Positions 16,001 to 24,743 of a DNA stretch of 64,000 bases are shown one piece after another. The notes under the pieces were generated by a model. It was not told the DNA's origin. It was given only the letters and a program-made list of their open reading frames with translations, and searched no databases. The position numbers and the translations under genes were made by a program. Every line of letters starts with the position of its first letter. The first letter of the stretch is position 1. The stretch lies in assembly GCA_902490335.1 (NCBI GenBank), contig CABUDL010000003.1:1-64000 (forward strand), written 5' to 3'. This DNA comes from an uncultured Clostridium sp. Its GTDB lineage: Bacteria; Bacillota; Clostridia; Oscillospirales; Ruminococcaceae.

Positions 16001-17113
16001 ATGTCTGAAACTGCACCGATTTCGTTTTTTCTTGGCGCCAACTCCCCGCAGGGATTTGTTTCCCGCTTTGACCAGCTGGACTGCGGTGACCCACAGTGGC
16101 ACACCTTCATCATCAAAGGCGGTCCGGGCTGCGGAAAATCCTCGTTTATGCGCCGAATCGCCGAACTGTTTGCACCGCACTGCCCGTCCATGCAGCTGAT
16201 TGCCTGCTCCTCCGACCCGGATTCGCTGGACGCAGTCATCCTGCCCGAGTGGAAGGTTTCGATTGCGGACGGTACCGCTCCGCATATCCTGGAGCCACAG
16301 CAGCCTGCCCTGAGCGAAAGTCTGCTGTGCTTCGGCAGCTTTCTGGACCCTCTGCTGCTGCTGGAACACGCCGACACCATCCACAGCATCTCCCAAGCTA
16401 CCGCCAAAAATTATGCGCAAGCTATCGACTGCCTGTCTGCTGCCAAAAGCTTTTTAAGCGACTCCCGACAGATTGCACTGAGCTGCCTGCAAACCGAAAA
16501 GCTGGCGGCTTACGCCCGCCATTTTTCCTGCAAGCATTTTCCTCGTAAATCTCGTCGCGGCAAAGAAGAGGTCCGTTTTCTGACCTCCATCAATTCCAAA
16601 GGCATCACCAGCCTTGCCGCTACCGCCCGCAGGCTTTGCCCGGACGTCTACTTCATCTGCGACCGTGAGGGTGCGGCTTCCTCCCTGTTTTTGAGCGCAT
16701 TGCGCAGCCATGCGCTGGAAAACGGTCACGACGTCATCAGCTGTATGTGCCCAATGGCTCCGCACAGCCGCATCGACCACCTGCTCATCCCGGACTGCGG
16801 GTTGGCGCTGCTGACCGAAAATCCATTCCACGACCTTTCTTCCCTTGTACCCGACCGGCGCATCCACGCCAAGCGATTTTTGGAGGTCGAAGGGATGCGC
16901 TGCTTTAAAAAGCGGCTTGCCTTTAACCAGAAGGCGGCAGCCCAGATGATGGAGCAGGCGGTCGGTAGCCTGCAGGACAACAAGCTGCTGCATGACCGTT
17001 TGGAGAGAATCTATCTTTCCGCAATGGATTTTTCGATGATGGATGCTGTACTGGAGGACGTTGCCGGACAGATTGTGGAACGACGAGCTGCCCTCGAATC
17101 CACCTTGCTGTAA
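16001..17113 (+). CDS. P-loop ATPase/nucleotide kinase-like protein (PRK06851-like)
   Basis: 370 aa protein with a Walker A motif GGPGCGKSS near residue 40 and a second P-loop-like region lacking a clear motif. The general sequence (FFLGANSPQGFVSRFDQL at the start, IDHLLIPDCGLAL later) resembles a clostridial and bacillar family of duplicated ATPase domains with no known role. The start was set at the ATG after AAGGAGG; the frame is open to 15842 without a better site. It is monocistronic, followed by a terminator. The function is unassigned. Confidence 0.75.
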   Translation: MSETAPISFFLGANSPQGFVSRFDQLDCGDPQWHTFIIKGGPGCGKSSFMRRIAELFAPHCPSMQLIACSSDPDSLDAVILPEWKVSIADGTAPHILEPQQPALSESLLCFGSFLDPLLLLEHADTIHSISQATAKNYAQAIDCLSAAKSFLSDSRQIALSCLQTEKLAAYARHFSCKHFPRKSRRGKEEVRFLTSINSKGITSLAATARRLCPDVYFICDREGAASSLFLSALRSHALENGHDVISCMCPMAPHSRIDHLLIPDCGLALLTENPFHDLSSLVPDRRIHAKRFLEVEGMRCFKKRLAFNQKAAAQMMEQAVGSLQDNKLLHDRLERIYLSAMDFSMMDAVLEDVAGQIVERRAALESTLL

Positions 17114-17130
17114 AGGACAACGCACAAATC

Positions 17131-17182
17131 AAAACAGACGAAACAACGCACCACAAGGGTCTCTGCTGTTTCGTCTGTTTTT
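17131..17182. terminator. Terminator between the ATPase and GrpB-deaminase genes
   Basis: Arms AAAACAGACGAAACA/TGTTTCGTCTGTTTT enclose a 21-base loop between convergent genes; T-rich on both sides. Confidence 0.8.
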
Positions 17183-17222
17183 GGTTTCAAAAATTTTTAG
17201 AGGAAGCATCCCCTTCCTGCGC

Positions 17223-18119
17223 CTATCTCCACCAGTTCGGCAGCAGCTCGCGCAGCTTTACCACTTGCTTGGTTTCATAATCGCACAGGATTTCGATTTC
17301 TGCGGCTTTCGGATGAAGCTGCATCATCAGCTCGCGACAGGCACCACAGGGCATCCCAACCTTGCCATCCCCCATGACGGCAAGGATTTTTAGAATGCGA
17401 CCTTCTCCATTGGTAATCATATTGGCGATTGCATTTCTTTCCGCACACATTCCCAGTGAACAGGCAGTATCTATGCAAACACCAACATAAACATTTCCCG
17501 CTTCGGTGAGCAGTGCGGCAGAAACTCCCCCGGCTTCCACCGTTGGAGAAATCTCTCGATTCCCCTGCACCTTTCGCGCAGCCAGATAGAGGCGGTCCCA
17601 TGTATCGTCATAGCAGGCAAGCGCCTGTGCTTCGACAGTATGAACAAATGCCTCCTTGCCGTCACAGTACCCATCTATATCGTAGGGAAATTGTTGGGCA
17701 AGTTCCTTTTTCAGTTTCGCATACTCCTCCCTCTCCTGGTCATGGGTTAAAAGATATTGCCGAAATGCCAGATGCCGCACGATGTTGTTCCAATCGTCCG
17801 CCTGGAAGATATGGATTTGATGGGTCCGCTCATCTCCGCCTTTACGGAGATAGCGTCTGCCCGCGATGCCAAATTCACCGAGGAACTCATATCCAATTTC
17901 TGAAAAGGACTCTGCTACAGAATCCACTTGCTCCAGACTGCGGACCGCTGCCATGATGTCGATGATTGGCTTGGCTGCCAGTCCCGGCACTGACGTGCTT
18001 CCAATATGGTAGATTGCAAGCGCATTTTCCTTTAAAATATCTGCAATCTTTTTTCGTTCTTCCTGATAGTCCTGTTTCCACCTTGGGTCGTACTCCAGAA
18101 CAGTGATATGCTGTGGCAC
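17223..18119 (-). CDS. GrpB-domain / cytidine deaminase-like fusion protein
   Basis: 298 aa two-domain protein. Residues 1-165 match the GrpB (UPF0157) family, a polymerase-beta-type nucleotidyltransferase fold, with YHIGSTSVPGLAAKPIIDI (GST at 40-42). Residues 168-298 are a cytidine deaminase-like domain with the zinc site CAE (C225, E227) and PCGAC (C258, C261), ending in LLPNWW as in stand-alone Firmicute homologues. It suggests nucleotide salvage or modification, but the substrate of GrpB is unknown. GTG start after GAGAGGAG. It lies 42 bases upstream of no obvious partner; glgA is the minus-strand gene before it. Codons run through without a frameshift. Confidence 0.9.
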   Translation of the reverse strand: MPQHITVLEYDPRWKQDYQEERKKIADILKENALAIYHIGSTSVPGLAAKPIIDIMAAVRSLEQVDSVAESFSEIGYEFLGEFGIAGRRYLRKGGDERTHQIHIFQADDWNNIVRHLAFRQYLLTHDQEREEYAKLKKELAQQFPYDIDGYCDGKEAFVHTVEAQALACYDDTWDRLYLAARKVQGNREISPTVEAGGVSAALLTEAGNVYVGVCIDTACSLGMCAERNAIANMITNGEGRILKILAVMGDGKVGMPCGACRELMMQLHPKAAEIEILCDYETKQVVKLRELLPNWWR

Positions 18120-18161
18120 AGACTCATCTCCTCTCTTCTGTCTTGAGATTTCTATTCTGTT

Positions 18162-19583
18162 TTAGTCGTTCAAAATCATCCGGTAAACGTTGACATAGTC
18201 GTTTGCCGATTTCTTCCAGCTAAAGTCGCTCTGCATTGCGTCGGTCATCGCCTCATTCCACAGCGGCTTGTTGCCGAACAGACCCTCTGCCCTGCGGATG
18301 GCTCCGAGCATATCGTGTGCATTGTAGGTCTTGAAGGTAAAGCCGTTGCCGTTTTCTCCGCCCATGTCGTGGATGCTGTCCTTCAAGCCGCCGGTTTCAC
18401 GGACGATTGGAAGGGTGCCGTAGCGCGCTGCCACCATCTGCGCCAGTCCGCAAGGCTCGCTCTTGGAAGGCATCAGGAAGGCATCCGCGCCTGCATAAAT
18501 CTTCTTGGACAGGCTGGGGATAAATCCGATGCGAACAGCCACCCTGCCCGGGTAACGGTTTTGCATCTCGCGGAAGAAGTTCTCATACTCTGCATCTCCC
18601 GAGCCGAGCAGGACAAAGGAAACGTTGTCGCCCATCATGTCGTGGAAGATATAGCGGACCAAATCCAGACCCTTGTGGTCCACCAGACGGCTTACCATAC
18701 CAATCAGCATCCGGTTTTCGTCCGGCTCCAGACCCATCTCCTTCATCAGTTCCAGCTTGTTGACCTTTTTCTTCTCCAGCGTTTTGACATCATACTTCTG
18801 ATAGATGCCCTCATCGGTGGCAGGGTTGTTGGCTTCCACGTCGATTCCGTTGAGGATTCCAATCACCCGGTCTCCCTTTGCGTTGAGGATTGGGTCCAGC
18901 CCATGAGAATACCACGGGTCGTGAATCTCCATCGCATAGCTTGGGCTGACGGTGTTGACAATATTGACCTGCATAATGGCAGCCTTCATCATGTTCAGGC
19001 AGCCGTTATATTCCAGCACCGGATACTGGTATTCCGGGATTCCCAGAACATCCCATGCAATCTCCATCCCGTACTGACCCTGATACTGGATATTGTGGAT
19101 GGTGAACATGGTGCGAATATCGTGGAATTTCGGGATACCGCGGTAGAAGGTGTTCAAATACACCGGAACCAGCGCGGTATGCCAATCGTTTGCGTGTACG
19201 ATGTCCGGGTCGAAGTCGATGTAGTTGAGCATCTCCATCGAAGCTTTGGAGAAGAAGGCAAAACGCTCGGCATCGTCATAGTAGCCGTACAGATTGTCCC
19301 GTTTAAAATAATACTCATTATCCAAAAAGTAGTAGGTCACGCCCTGGTGTACTGCCTTGAACACACCGCAGTACTGGTTGCGCCACGCCAGCGGCACATT
19401 GAAGTTGCGGACAAACTCCATCTTTTCCCGCAGAGCCCACGGGATGTTTTTGTACATCGGGATGACCACCCTGCACTCGTTGCCGGAGTCGCACAATGCC
19501 TTGGGGAGTGAACCTGCGACGTCCGCCAAACCGCCGGATGCGATAAAGGGTCTTGCTTCACTTGCTACAAACAGTATTTTCAT
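18162..19583 (-). CDS. glgA: Glycogen synthase (ADP-glucose type)
   Basis: 473 aa GT5-family enzyme transferring glucose from ADP-glucose to growing alpha-1,4-glucan. N-terminal FVASEARPFIASGGLADVAGSLPKAL takes the place of the KxGGL ADP-glucose site (here SGGL). HANDWHTALVPVYL, the C-terminal GMVSRLVDHKGLDL, and MPSKSEPCGLAQMVAARYGTLPIVRETGGLKD, which contains the catalytic Glu, are all visible. It lies downstream of glgD but a terminator separates them, so it may have its own promoter. GGGGG precedes the ATG. Confidence 0.96.
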   Translation of the reverse strand: MKILFVASEARPFIASGGLADVAGSLPKALCDSGNECRVVIPMYKNIPWALREKMEFVRNFNVPLAWRNQYCGVFKAVHQGVTYYFLDNEYYFKRDNLYGYYDDAERFAFFSKASMEMLNYIDFDPDIVHANDWHTALVPVYLNTFYRGIPKFHDIRTMFTIHNIQYQGQYGMEIAWDVLGIPEYQYPVLEYNGCLNMMKAAIMQVNIVNTVSPSYAMEIHDPWYSHGLDPILNAKGDRVIGILNGIDVEANNPATDEGIYQKYDVKTLEKKKVNKLELMKEMGLEPDENRMLIGMVSRLVDHKGLDLVRYIFHDMMGDNVSFVLLGSGDAEYENFFREMQNRYPGRVAVRIGFIPSLSKKIYAGADAFLMPSKSEPCGLAQMVAARYGTLPIVRETGGLKDSIHDMGGENGNGFTFKTYNAHDMLGAIRRAEGLFGNKPLWNEAMTDAMQSDFSWKKSANDYVNVYRMILND

Positions 19584-19637
19584 TCCGTATACCCCCGTTT
19601 TAAACTTTCCACCGCATCATACACCGCGGCTTTGGTG

Positions 19638-19685
19638 AAAAAAGGCGTTCCTCCCCCGGAGAGGAGGAACTGCCTTTCTTTTTTT
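19638..19685 (-). terminator. Terminator after glgD
   Basis: The arms GTTCCTCC/GGAGGAAC extended by GGC/GCC and A/T runs form a hairpin between glgD and glgA. It may end or attenuate glgB-glgC-glgD transcription ahead of glgA. Confidence 0.75.
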
Positions 19686-20799
19686 AGATTGCTCTTCCTT
19701 TTTCGATGAAGAACGGATACTCCTTGCATCCAATCAACTTTCTGGAGTCACGAATCATAACGTCCTTATCGGTGATGACACAGTCGAGCTGACAATTTTC
19801 TCCAACGACCGAGCCTTGCATGATGATAGAATCTCTGACGACTGCGCCTCTGCCAATCTTAACTCCGCGGAAGATGATGGAATTTTCAACGGTACCCTCG
19901 ATGACACAGCCGTCGGCAATCATCGAATTGCTGGCAACCGCATTGATACCGTATTTGACCGGAACCTCGTCGCGGACCTTGGTGTAGACCGGACGCTCGT
20001 TCGGAAACAGCTCCCGTCTGATTTTCGGATTCAGCAGTTCCATGCTGCAATCATAGTAGGATTCCAGCGAGTTGATGTTGGCAACATAGCCGCTGTACTC
20101 GTATCCGTAAATTTTCAGGCGCTGGTTGCCCATCTGCAAAACGCCCTGAGTAAAGCTGTAAAAGTTGGTGCTGACCGCATCGCCCACAATCCGTTCGAGC
20201 AGCCGTTTGCTGATCACGGTGATGTTCAGCAGCACGTTGCCTTCCTTTGCCTCCGGGCTAAAGTAGGCGCCGTTGACCCGACGATGTTCGTCCATACTGA
20301 TGGTGGTAACATCGCGGTGTACCGAATCGGCAATCGCCTTATTCTGGTAGACAACCGTTACATCCGCATCCTTTTCCTTGTGGTAGCGCAGGATGTCGGA
20401 ATAGTCGATGGAAGCGATGTTATCGCAGTCGGTCATGATGACCAGCTCCGCTTTGGATTCCTTGATGTAGCTGTAAATATTTCCCAGCGCTTCCAGTCTT
20501 CCGCGGTAGAATACCGACTCCATCCGTCCATACGGAGGCAGGATGGTCAGACCGCCGTTTTTGCGGGAGAGGTCCCATTCTTTGCCGTTGCCAACGTGGT
20601 CCATCAGCGACTGATAATTACTCTTTGTAATAATTCCAACGTCTTTTACATCAGAATTGATCATGTTGGACAACACAAAATCCACCAAACGGTATCTGCC
20701 TCCAAACGGCACCGATGCCATTGTACGGTTTTCTGTCAGCTTGCCCATCATCGTATCGTGCATATTGGAGAATACAATTCCCAGTGTTTTACTCAACAT
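19684..20799 (-). CDS. glgD: GlgD, ADP-glucose pyrophosphorylase paralogue subunit
   Basis: 371 aa nucleotidyltransferase-like protein with a C-terminal left-handed beta-helix (repeated INTERNAL hexapeptides such as VKIGRGAVVRDSIIMQGSVVG). Its N-terminus (LGIVFSNMHDTMMGKLTENRTMASVPFGGRYRLVDF) lacks the GGxGxRL triphosphate loop, as is usual for GlgD, which pairs with GlgC to modulate activity. Its start overlaps the end of glgC by 11 bases, so the two are coupled. Confidence 0.95.
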   Translation of the reverse strand: MLSKTLGIVFSNMHDTMMGKLTENRTMASVPFGGRYRLVDFVLSNMINSDVKDVGIITKSNYQSLMDHVGNGKEWDLSRKNGGLTILPPYGRMESVFYRGRLEALGNIYSYIKESKAELVIMTDCDNIASIDYSDILRYHKEKDADVTVVYQNKAIADSVHRDVTTISMDEHRRVNGAYFSPEAKEGNVLLNITVISKRLLERIVGDAVSTNFYSFTQGVLQMGNQRLKIYGYEYSGYVANINSLESYYDCSMELLNPKIRRELFPNERPVYTKVRDEVPVKYGINAVASNSMIADGCVIEGTVENSIIFRGVKIGRGAVVRDSIIMQGSVVGENCQLDCVITDKDVMIRDSRKLIGCKEYPFFIEKGRAI

Positions 20800-22015
20800 C
20801 GCCGCTCACCTCCGGTACATCCTTTTCAATCATGGCTTTTGCAGGAACTTTTGCATTGTTTCCGATATGGATGCCCTTTGCAATCACGGTAACACCCCAA
20901 TTTGCTTTGTCCTCAATATTTTCCGGTCGGTCACCCACCTGTGCATTTTCACCAACCACAACATTTTCTGCCACAATCGAGTACTCGACCACCGCTCCTG
21001 CCTTGATGACCGAACCCGGCATGATGATACTGTCGTGTACCACCGCGCCCTTTTCCACAGTCACTCCTGCAAACAGGATGGAAAAATCAACATCTCCCTC
21101 TACGATACAGCCTTCGCTGATCATCGCATTCTGGGTCACTGCACCTTCTGCTACATACTGCGGAGGCATGACAGGGTTGCGCGCATAAATCTTCCACGCA
21201 TCGTCATACAAATCCAGCGGCACGTTCGGGTCAAGCAGGTCCATATTGGCTTCCCACAGGGAATCGATGGTGCCGACGTCCTTCCAGTAGCCCTGGAAAG
21301 CGTAAGCGTACATCCGCTCGCCGTTCTGGAGCATAGCCGGGATGACGTTCTTGCCAAAATCGTTTTCCGATTCCGGGTTCGCCTCATCCTCCTCCAGATA
21401 TTTCTTCAGTTTGCTCCAGGTGAAGATGTAAATCCCCATCGAAGCCAGGTTGCTCTTTGGCTCCTTTGGTTTTTCTGCAAATTCATAGATTTTTTTGTCC
21501 TCATCGCACGCCATGATACCAAAGCGGGAAGCCTCTTCCCACGGAACCTCCATGACGGCGATGGTGCAGTCCGCCTGCTTTTCCTTGTGGAACTCCAGCA
21601 TCTTGGAGTAGTCCATCTTATAGATGTGGTCGCCGGAAAGGATGACCACATACTCGGGAGCATAGCGGTTGATAAAATTGATATTCTGATAGATGGCGTT
21701 GGCAGTACCGGTGTACCAGTCGGAGTTTGTCATCTTCTGGTACGGTGGCAGAACGTAAACGCCTCCGTGGATGCGGTCCAGGTCCCACGGCTGTCCGTTG
21801 CCAAGATATTCATTAAGCTGCAATGGCTGATACTGGGTCAGTACGCCGACCGTATCGATGCCGGAGTTGACACAGTTGGACAGCGGAAAGTCGATGATGC
21901 GATATTTTCCTCCAAACGGCACCGCCGGCTTGGCGATGTCTCTGGTCAGCGCATACAAACGGCTGCCCTGTCCGCCTGCCAGAAGCATCGCGATCCATTC
22001 TTTTTTGACGATCAT
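20789..22015 (-). CDS. glgC: Glucose-1-phosphate adenylyltransferase
   Basis: 408 aa; makes ADP-glucose from glucose-1-phosphate and ATP, the committed step of glycogen synthesis. The catalytic loop LLAGGQGSRLYALT, the KPAVPFGGKYRIIDFPLSN segment and VVILSGDHIYKMDY are intact, with a C-terminal beta-helix. The ATG follows GAGGAGG. It lies 43 bases after glgB and overlaps glgD. Confidence 0.97.
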   Translation of the reverse strand: MIVKKEWIAMLLAGGQGSRLYALTRDIAKPAVPFGGKYRIIDFPLSNCVNSGIDTVGVLTQYQPLQLNEYLGNGQPWDLDRIHGGVYVLPPYQKMTNSDWYTGTANAIYQNINFINRYAPEYVVILSGDHIYKMDYSKMLEFHKEKQADCTIAVMEVPWEEASRFGIMACDEDKKIYEFAEKPKEPKSNLASMGIYIFTWSKLKKYLEEDEANPESENDFGKNVIPAMLQNGERMYAYAFQGYWKDVGTIDSLWEANMDLLDPNVPLDLYDDAWKIYARNPVMPPQYVAEGAVTQNAMISEGCIVEGDVDFSILFAGVTVEKGAVVHDSIIMPGSVIKAGAVVEYSIVAENVVVGENAQVGDRPENIEDKANWGVTVIAKGIHIGNNAKVPAKAMIEKDVPEVSGDVE

Positions 22016-22058
22016 CTTGATTCTCCTCCTCTAAATTGAAACCTCTATTTTCAGATGA

Positions 22059-24350
22059 TTATTCTTCCGTCGAATCGGCGGATTTTTTCGTTGTTGTTTT
22101 CTCTGCGGAAGCTGTGTCCGATGTTGCCTTTTTGCGGGTACGTTTCGGTTTTGCTTCGGCAACGGCTTCTGTCGGCTGTTCTTCCTCTGCCTTCGGCGCC
22201 GCCTTTTTGCGGGTGCGCTTTGGTTTTGCTTCGGCTGCGGCTTCTGCCGGCTGTTCTTCCTCTGCCTTCGGTGCCGCCTTTTTGCGGGTGCGCTTCGGTT
22301 TTGCTTCGGCTGCGGCTTCTGTCGGCTGTTCTTCCTCTGCCTTCGGCACCGCCTTTTTGCGGGTGCGCTTTGGTTTTGCTTCGGCAACGGCTTCTGCATT
22401 TGGCTGCTCGGTAAGCGCTTCCAAATCAATGATTTTTTCCTGTTCATCCTCCGGCTGTATGCTGGAAGGTTTTAGGTACATCACCGACATTGGCGGAATA
22501 TCGACTGCGATGGAGTTTGCTTTGCCGTGCATCGCAATCTTCTCCGAAAGGATGACCTCCTTCTCCGGGATGCCGGTTCCACCATAGCGGATGTCGTCCG
22601 AATTGAGTACAATCTCATAATTCTTCTGCTCCGGTATACCAAAACGGTAGCCGTCGCGCTCGACCGGAGCGAAGTTGCAGATGGCAATGACATCATCGCC
22701 TTCGTCGTTGGTGCGCCGGAAGATGACCACATTCTGGGTGTTATCATCGTGTACCAGCCACTGGAAGCCGTCCCAGCTGTCGTCGATTTCCCACATAGGG
22801 GAATTTTCCAAATAGAAATGGTTTAAATCCTTGACAAAGGTCTGCAATTTGCGGTGGCTTTCGTAGGAAAGCAGCTGCCAATCCAGTTCCTTTTCAAAGT
22901 TCCACTCGATGAACTGACCGAACTCCTGTCCCATAAACAGCAGCTTCTTGCCCGGGTGCGCCATCATGTAACCAAACAGGGTGCGCATCCCTGCAAACTT
23001 CTGGCTGTACTCGCCCGGCATCTTGTTGATGAGCGAGCATTTGCCGTGTACCACCTCGTCGTGGGAAAGCGGCAGGACATAGTTCTCAGAAAAAGCATAC
23101 ATCATACTGAAGGTCAGTTTATCGTGGTTGTAGGCGCGGTAGATTGGGTCGAGTGAGATATAGCTGAGCATATCGTTCATCCAGCCCATGTTCCACTTGA
23201 AGTTAAAGCCCAGTCCACCCACATACGGCGGCTTGGTGACCAGCGGCCATGCGGAGGATTCTTCGGCAATCATCAGCACATCGGCGTGTTCTCCCAAAAC
23301 AGCTGAGTTGAGCTTTTTCAAAAACTCCACCGCTTCCAGGTTTTCGTTGCCGCCGTGGACGTTTGGGGTCCACTCCCACGATTCTCTGCCGTAATCCAGA
23401 TAGAGCATCGAAGCAACGGCGTCCACACGCAGTCCGTCCACATGGAATTTATCCACCCAGAACATCGCGCTGGAAATCAGAAAGCTTTGTACCTCCGGTC
23501 TGCCAAAGTCGAAGATACGGGTTCCCCAATGCGGATGTTCCCTCTTCTGCGGGTCCTGATATTCATAACACTGGGAACCGTCAAACTCGTACAGTCCCTG
23601 TTCATCCTTTGGAAAATGTGCGGGTACCCAGTCGATGATGACACCGATATTGTTTTCATGGAACTTGTTGATAAAGTACATCAAATCCTTCGGCGTTCCA
23701 TAGCGGGAGGTTGCCGCAAAATATCCGGTCACCTGGTATCCCCAGGAAGGGTCGTACGGATATTCGGTAATCGGCATCAATTCGATGTGAGTGTAGCCCA
23801 TCTCCTTGACATAAGCCACCATCTCATCCGCCATCTTGCGGTAGTCAAAAAACTCTCCGTCCTCATACTGCCGCCAGGAGCCCAGATTGACCTCATAAAT
23901 ATTGATTGGTTCCCCTACATGGTTTTGCAGCTTGCGTTTTTCCATCCACGCCTGGTCCTTCCAGGCATACTTGCCCAGCTCATAAAAGCGGGATGCCGAT
24001 TCCGGTCTGGTCTGCATATGATAGGCATAGGGGTCTGTTTTCAGCAGAATATCGCCGGTCGGTGTTTCAATGCTGTACTTGTACATATCGTACTGTTTGA
24101 TTTGCGGGACAAAGCCCTCCCACAAACCGTTTTCGCTGATTTTTTCCATCGGGTCATTGGCTCTGTCCCAGTTATTAAAATCGCCAACGACCGAAACACT
24201 CAGGGCGTGCGGAGCCCACACACGGAACACCGCGCCCGAAACGCCTTTTCTCTTTGACGAGTGGGAGCCCAAAAACTCATACGACTTATAGTTTGTTCCC
24301 TGATGGAACAGATAGATTGGCACTTCATCTTTCTTATTTACCTTGTACAC
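22059..24350 (-). CDS. glgB: 1,4-alpha-glucan branching enzyme with basic repeat tail
   Basis: 763 aa GH13 branching enzyme creating alpha-1,6 branches in glycogen. A CBM48-like domain is near residues 35-120, followed by the catalytic barrel with nucleophile Asp310 (GLRVDAV), acid/base Glu about 363 (MIAEESS) and the SHDE motif near 430. Unlike usual GlgB, it carries about 110 extra C-terminal residues with four copies of KPKRTRKKA in 25-residue repeats rich in Ala, Glu and Pro. The GTG start has GGGGG upstream; an earlier in-frame ATG at 24410 lies within the promoter. First gene of the glgB-glgC-glgD operon. Confidence 0.95.
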   Translation of the reverse strand: MYKVNKKDEVPIYLFHQGTNYKSYEFLGSHSSKRKGVSGAVFRVWAPHALSVSVVGDFNNWDRANDPMEKISENGLWEGFVPQIKQYDMYKYSIETPTGDILLKTDPYAYHMQTRPESASRFYELGKYAWKDQAWMEKRKLQNHVGEPINIYEVNLGSWRQYEDGEFFDYRKMADEMVAYVKEMGYTHIELMPITEYPYDPSWGYQVTGYFAATSRYGTPKDLMYFINKFHENNIGVIIDWVPAHFPKDEQGLYEFDGSQCYEYQDPQKREHPHWGTRIFDFGRPEVQSFLISSAMFWVDKFHVDGLRVDAVASMLYLDYGRESWEWTPNVHGGNENLEAVEFLKKLNSAVLGEHADVLMIAEESSAWPLVTKPPYVGGLGFNFKWNMGWMNDMLSYISLDPIYRAYNHDKLTFSMMYAFSENYVLPLSHDEVVHGKCSLINKMPGEYSQKFAGMRTLFGYMMAHPGKKLLFMGQEFGQFIEWNFEKELDWQLLSYESHRKLQTFVKDLNHFYLENSPMWEIDDSWDGFQWLVHDDNTQNVVIFRRTNDEGDDVIAICNFAPVERDGYRFGIPEQKNYEIVLNSDDIRYGGTGIPEKEVILSEKIAMHGKANSIAVDIPPMSVMYLKPSSIQPEDEQEKIIDLEALTEQPNAEAVAEAKPKRTRKKAVPKAEEEQPTEAAAEAKPKRTRKKAAPKAEEEQPAEAAAEAKPKRTRKKAAPKAEEEQPTEAVAEAKPKRTRKKATSDTASAEKTTTKKSADSTEE
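22126..22397. repeat. 75-base tandem repeat in the 3' end of glgB
   Basis: Four near-identical units with exact 75-base periodicity; the landmark GCCTTTTTGCGGGT begins at 22126, 22201, 22276 and 22351. Each encodes 25 residues with one KPKRTRKKA. Differences between copies are few and mainly silent or Ala/Val/Thr changes, so the array is likely recent or kept uniform by recombination and may vary in copy number. Confidence 0.95.
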
Positions 24351-24377
24351 ACTATCAACCCCCTCGTGTTTAGCCTT

Positions 24378-24406
24378 ATCATACCAGAAAACGCGTGTTT
24401 TTTCAA
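24378..24406 (-). promoter_or_regulatory. Sigma-A promoter of glgB-glgC-glgD
   Basis: Minus-strand TTGAAA-N17-TATGAT, about 28 bases before the GTG start of glgB. Confidence 0.7.
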
Positions 24407-24508
24407 GCATTTTTTGGGCAAAAAGTTAGAAACCTCTTTGGTTCTTTACAAAATCTTTGTAGCAAATTAACAAAGAGCATTTTCCCCATCCAATTTTTAT
24501 CAGAAAAT

Positions 24509-24522
24509 CTTAAACGTTTTCA
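24509..24522. promoter_or_regulatory. cre-like palindrome upstream of glgB
   Basis: On the minus strand TGAAAACGTTTAAG matches 12 of 14 positions of the CcpA consensus TGWAANCGNTNWCA, with a palindromic AAACGTTT core. It lies more than 100 bases upstream of the glgB -35, so repression by simple promoter occlusion is unlikely. Tentative. Confidence 0.3.
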
Positions 24523-24691
24523 TTAAAATCTCGGATACTTTTTAGCCAAAAAGCAAAGAAAGACGTCAAAACTGACCCTTTTCCCGCTGGTTTCTAGTGT
24601 AAAATGCCAAGATGTACCCTTTCATCATAGCACAAGTCGATGTAAAAAAGAATCAAAAAAAGTCTGTTGATTCCTTTTCCTTATTTTTCAT

Positions 24692-24729
24692 AAAAAAAAG
24701 ACCAAAGCCCTTTCGGACTTTGGTCTTTT
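24692..24729 (-). terminator. Terminator after gap
   Basis: Arms AAAAGACCAAAG/CTTTGGTCTTTT with a 10-base loop and, on the minus strand, an eight-base T-run. It lies 15 bases past the gap stop. Confidence 0.92.
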
Positions 24730-24743
24730 GGAAGATGCAGAAA

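Larger units (their letters stand above)
24351..24743. other. Intergenic region upstream of glgB
   Basis: About 390 bases, AT-rich, with no credible gene. It holds the glgB promoter, a CcpA cre-like palindrome at 24509-24522, an imperfect CTTTGT/ACAAAG dyad at 24455-24475 (one half matches TTAACAA) and the gap terminator. The promoter is at the start codon end, leaving over 100 bases of possible control region. Confidence 0.6.

Noticed and set aside
20657..22039. 460-codon plus-strand frame antisense to glgD and glgC
   Set aside because: Antisense to two well-defined genes; no ribosome site or family motif.
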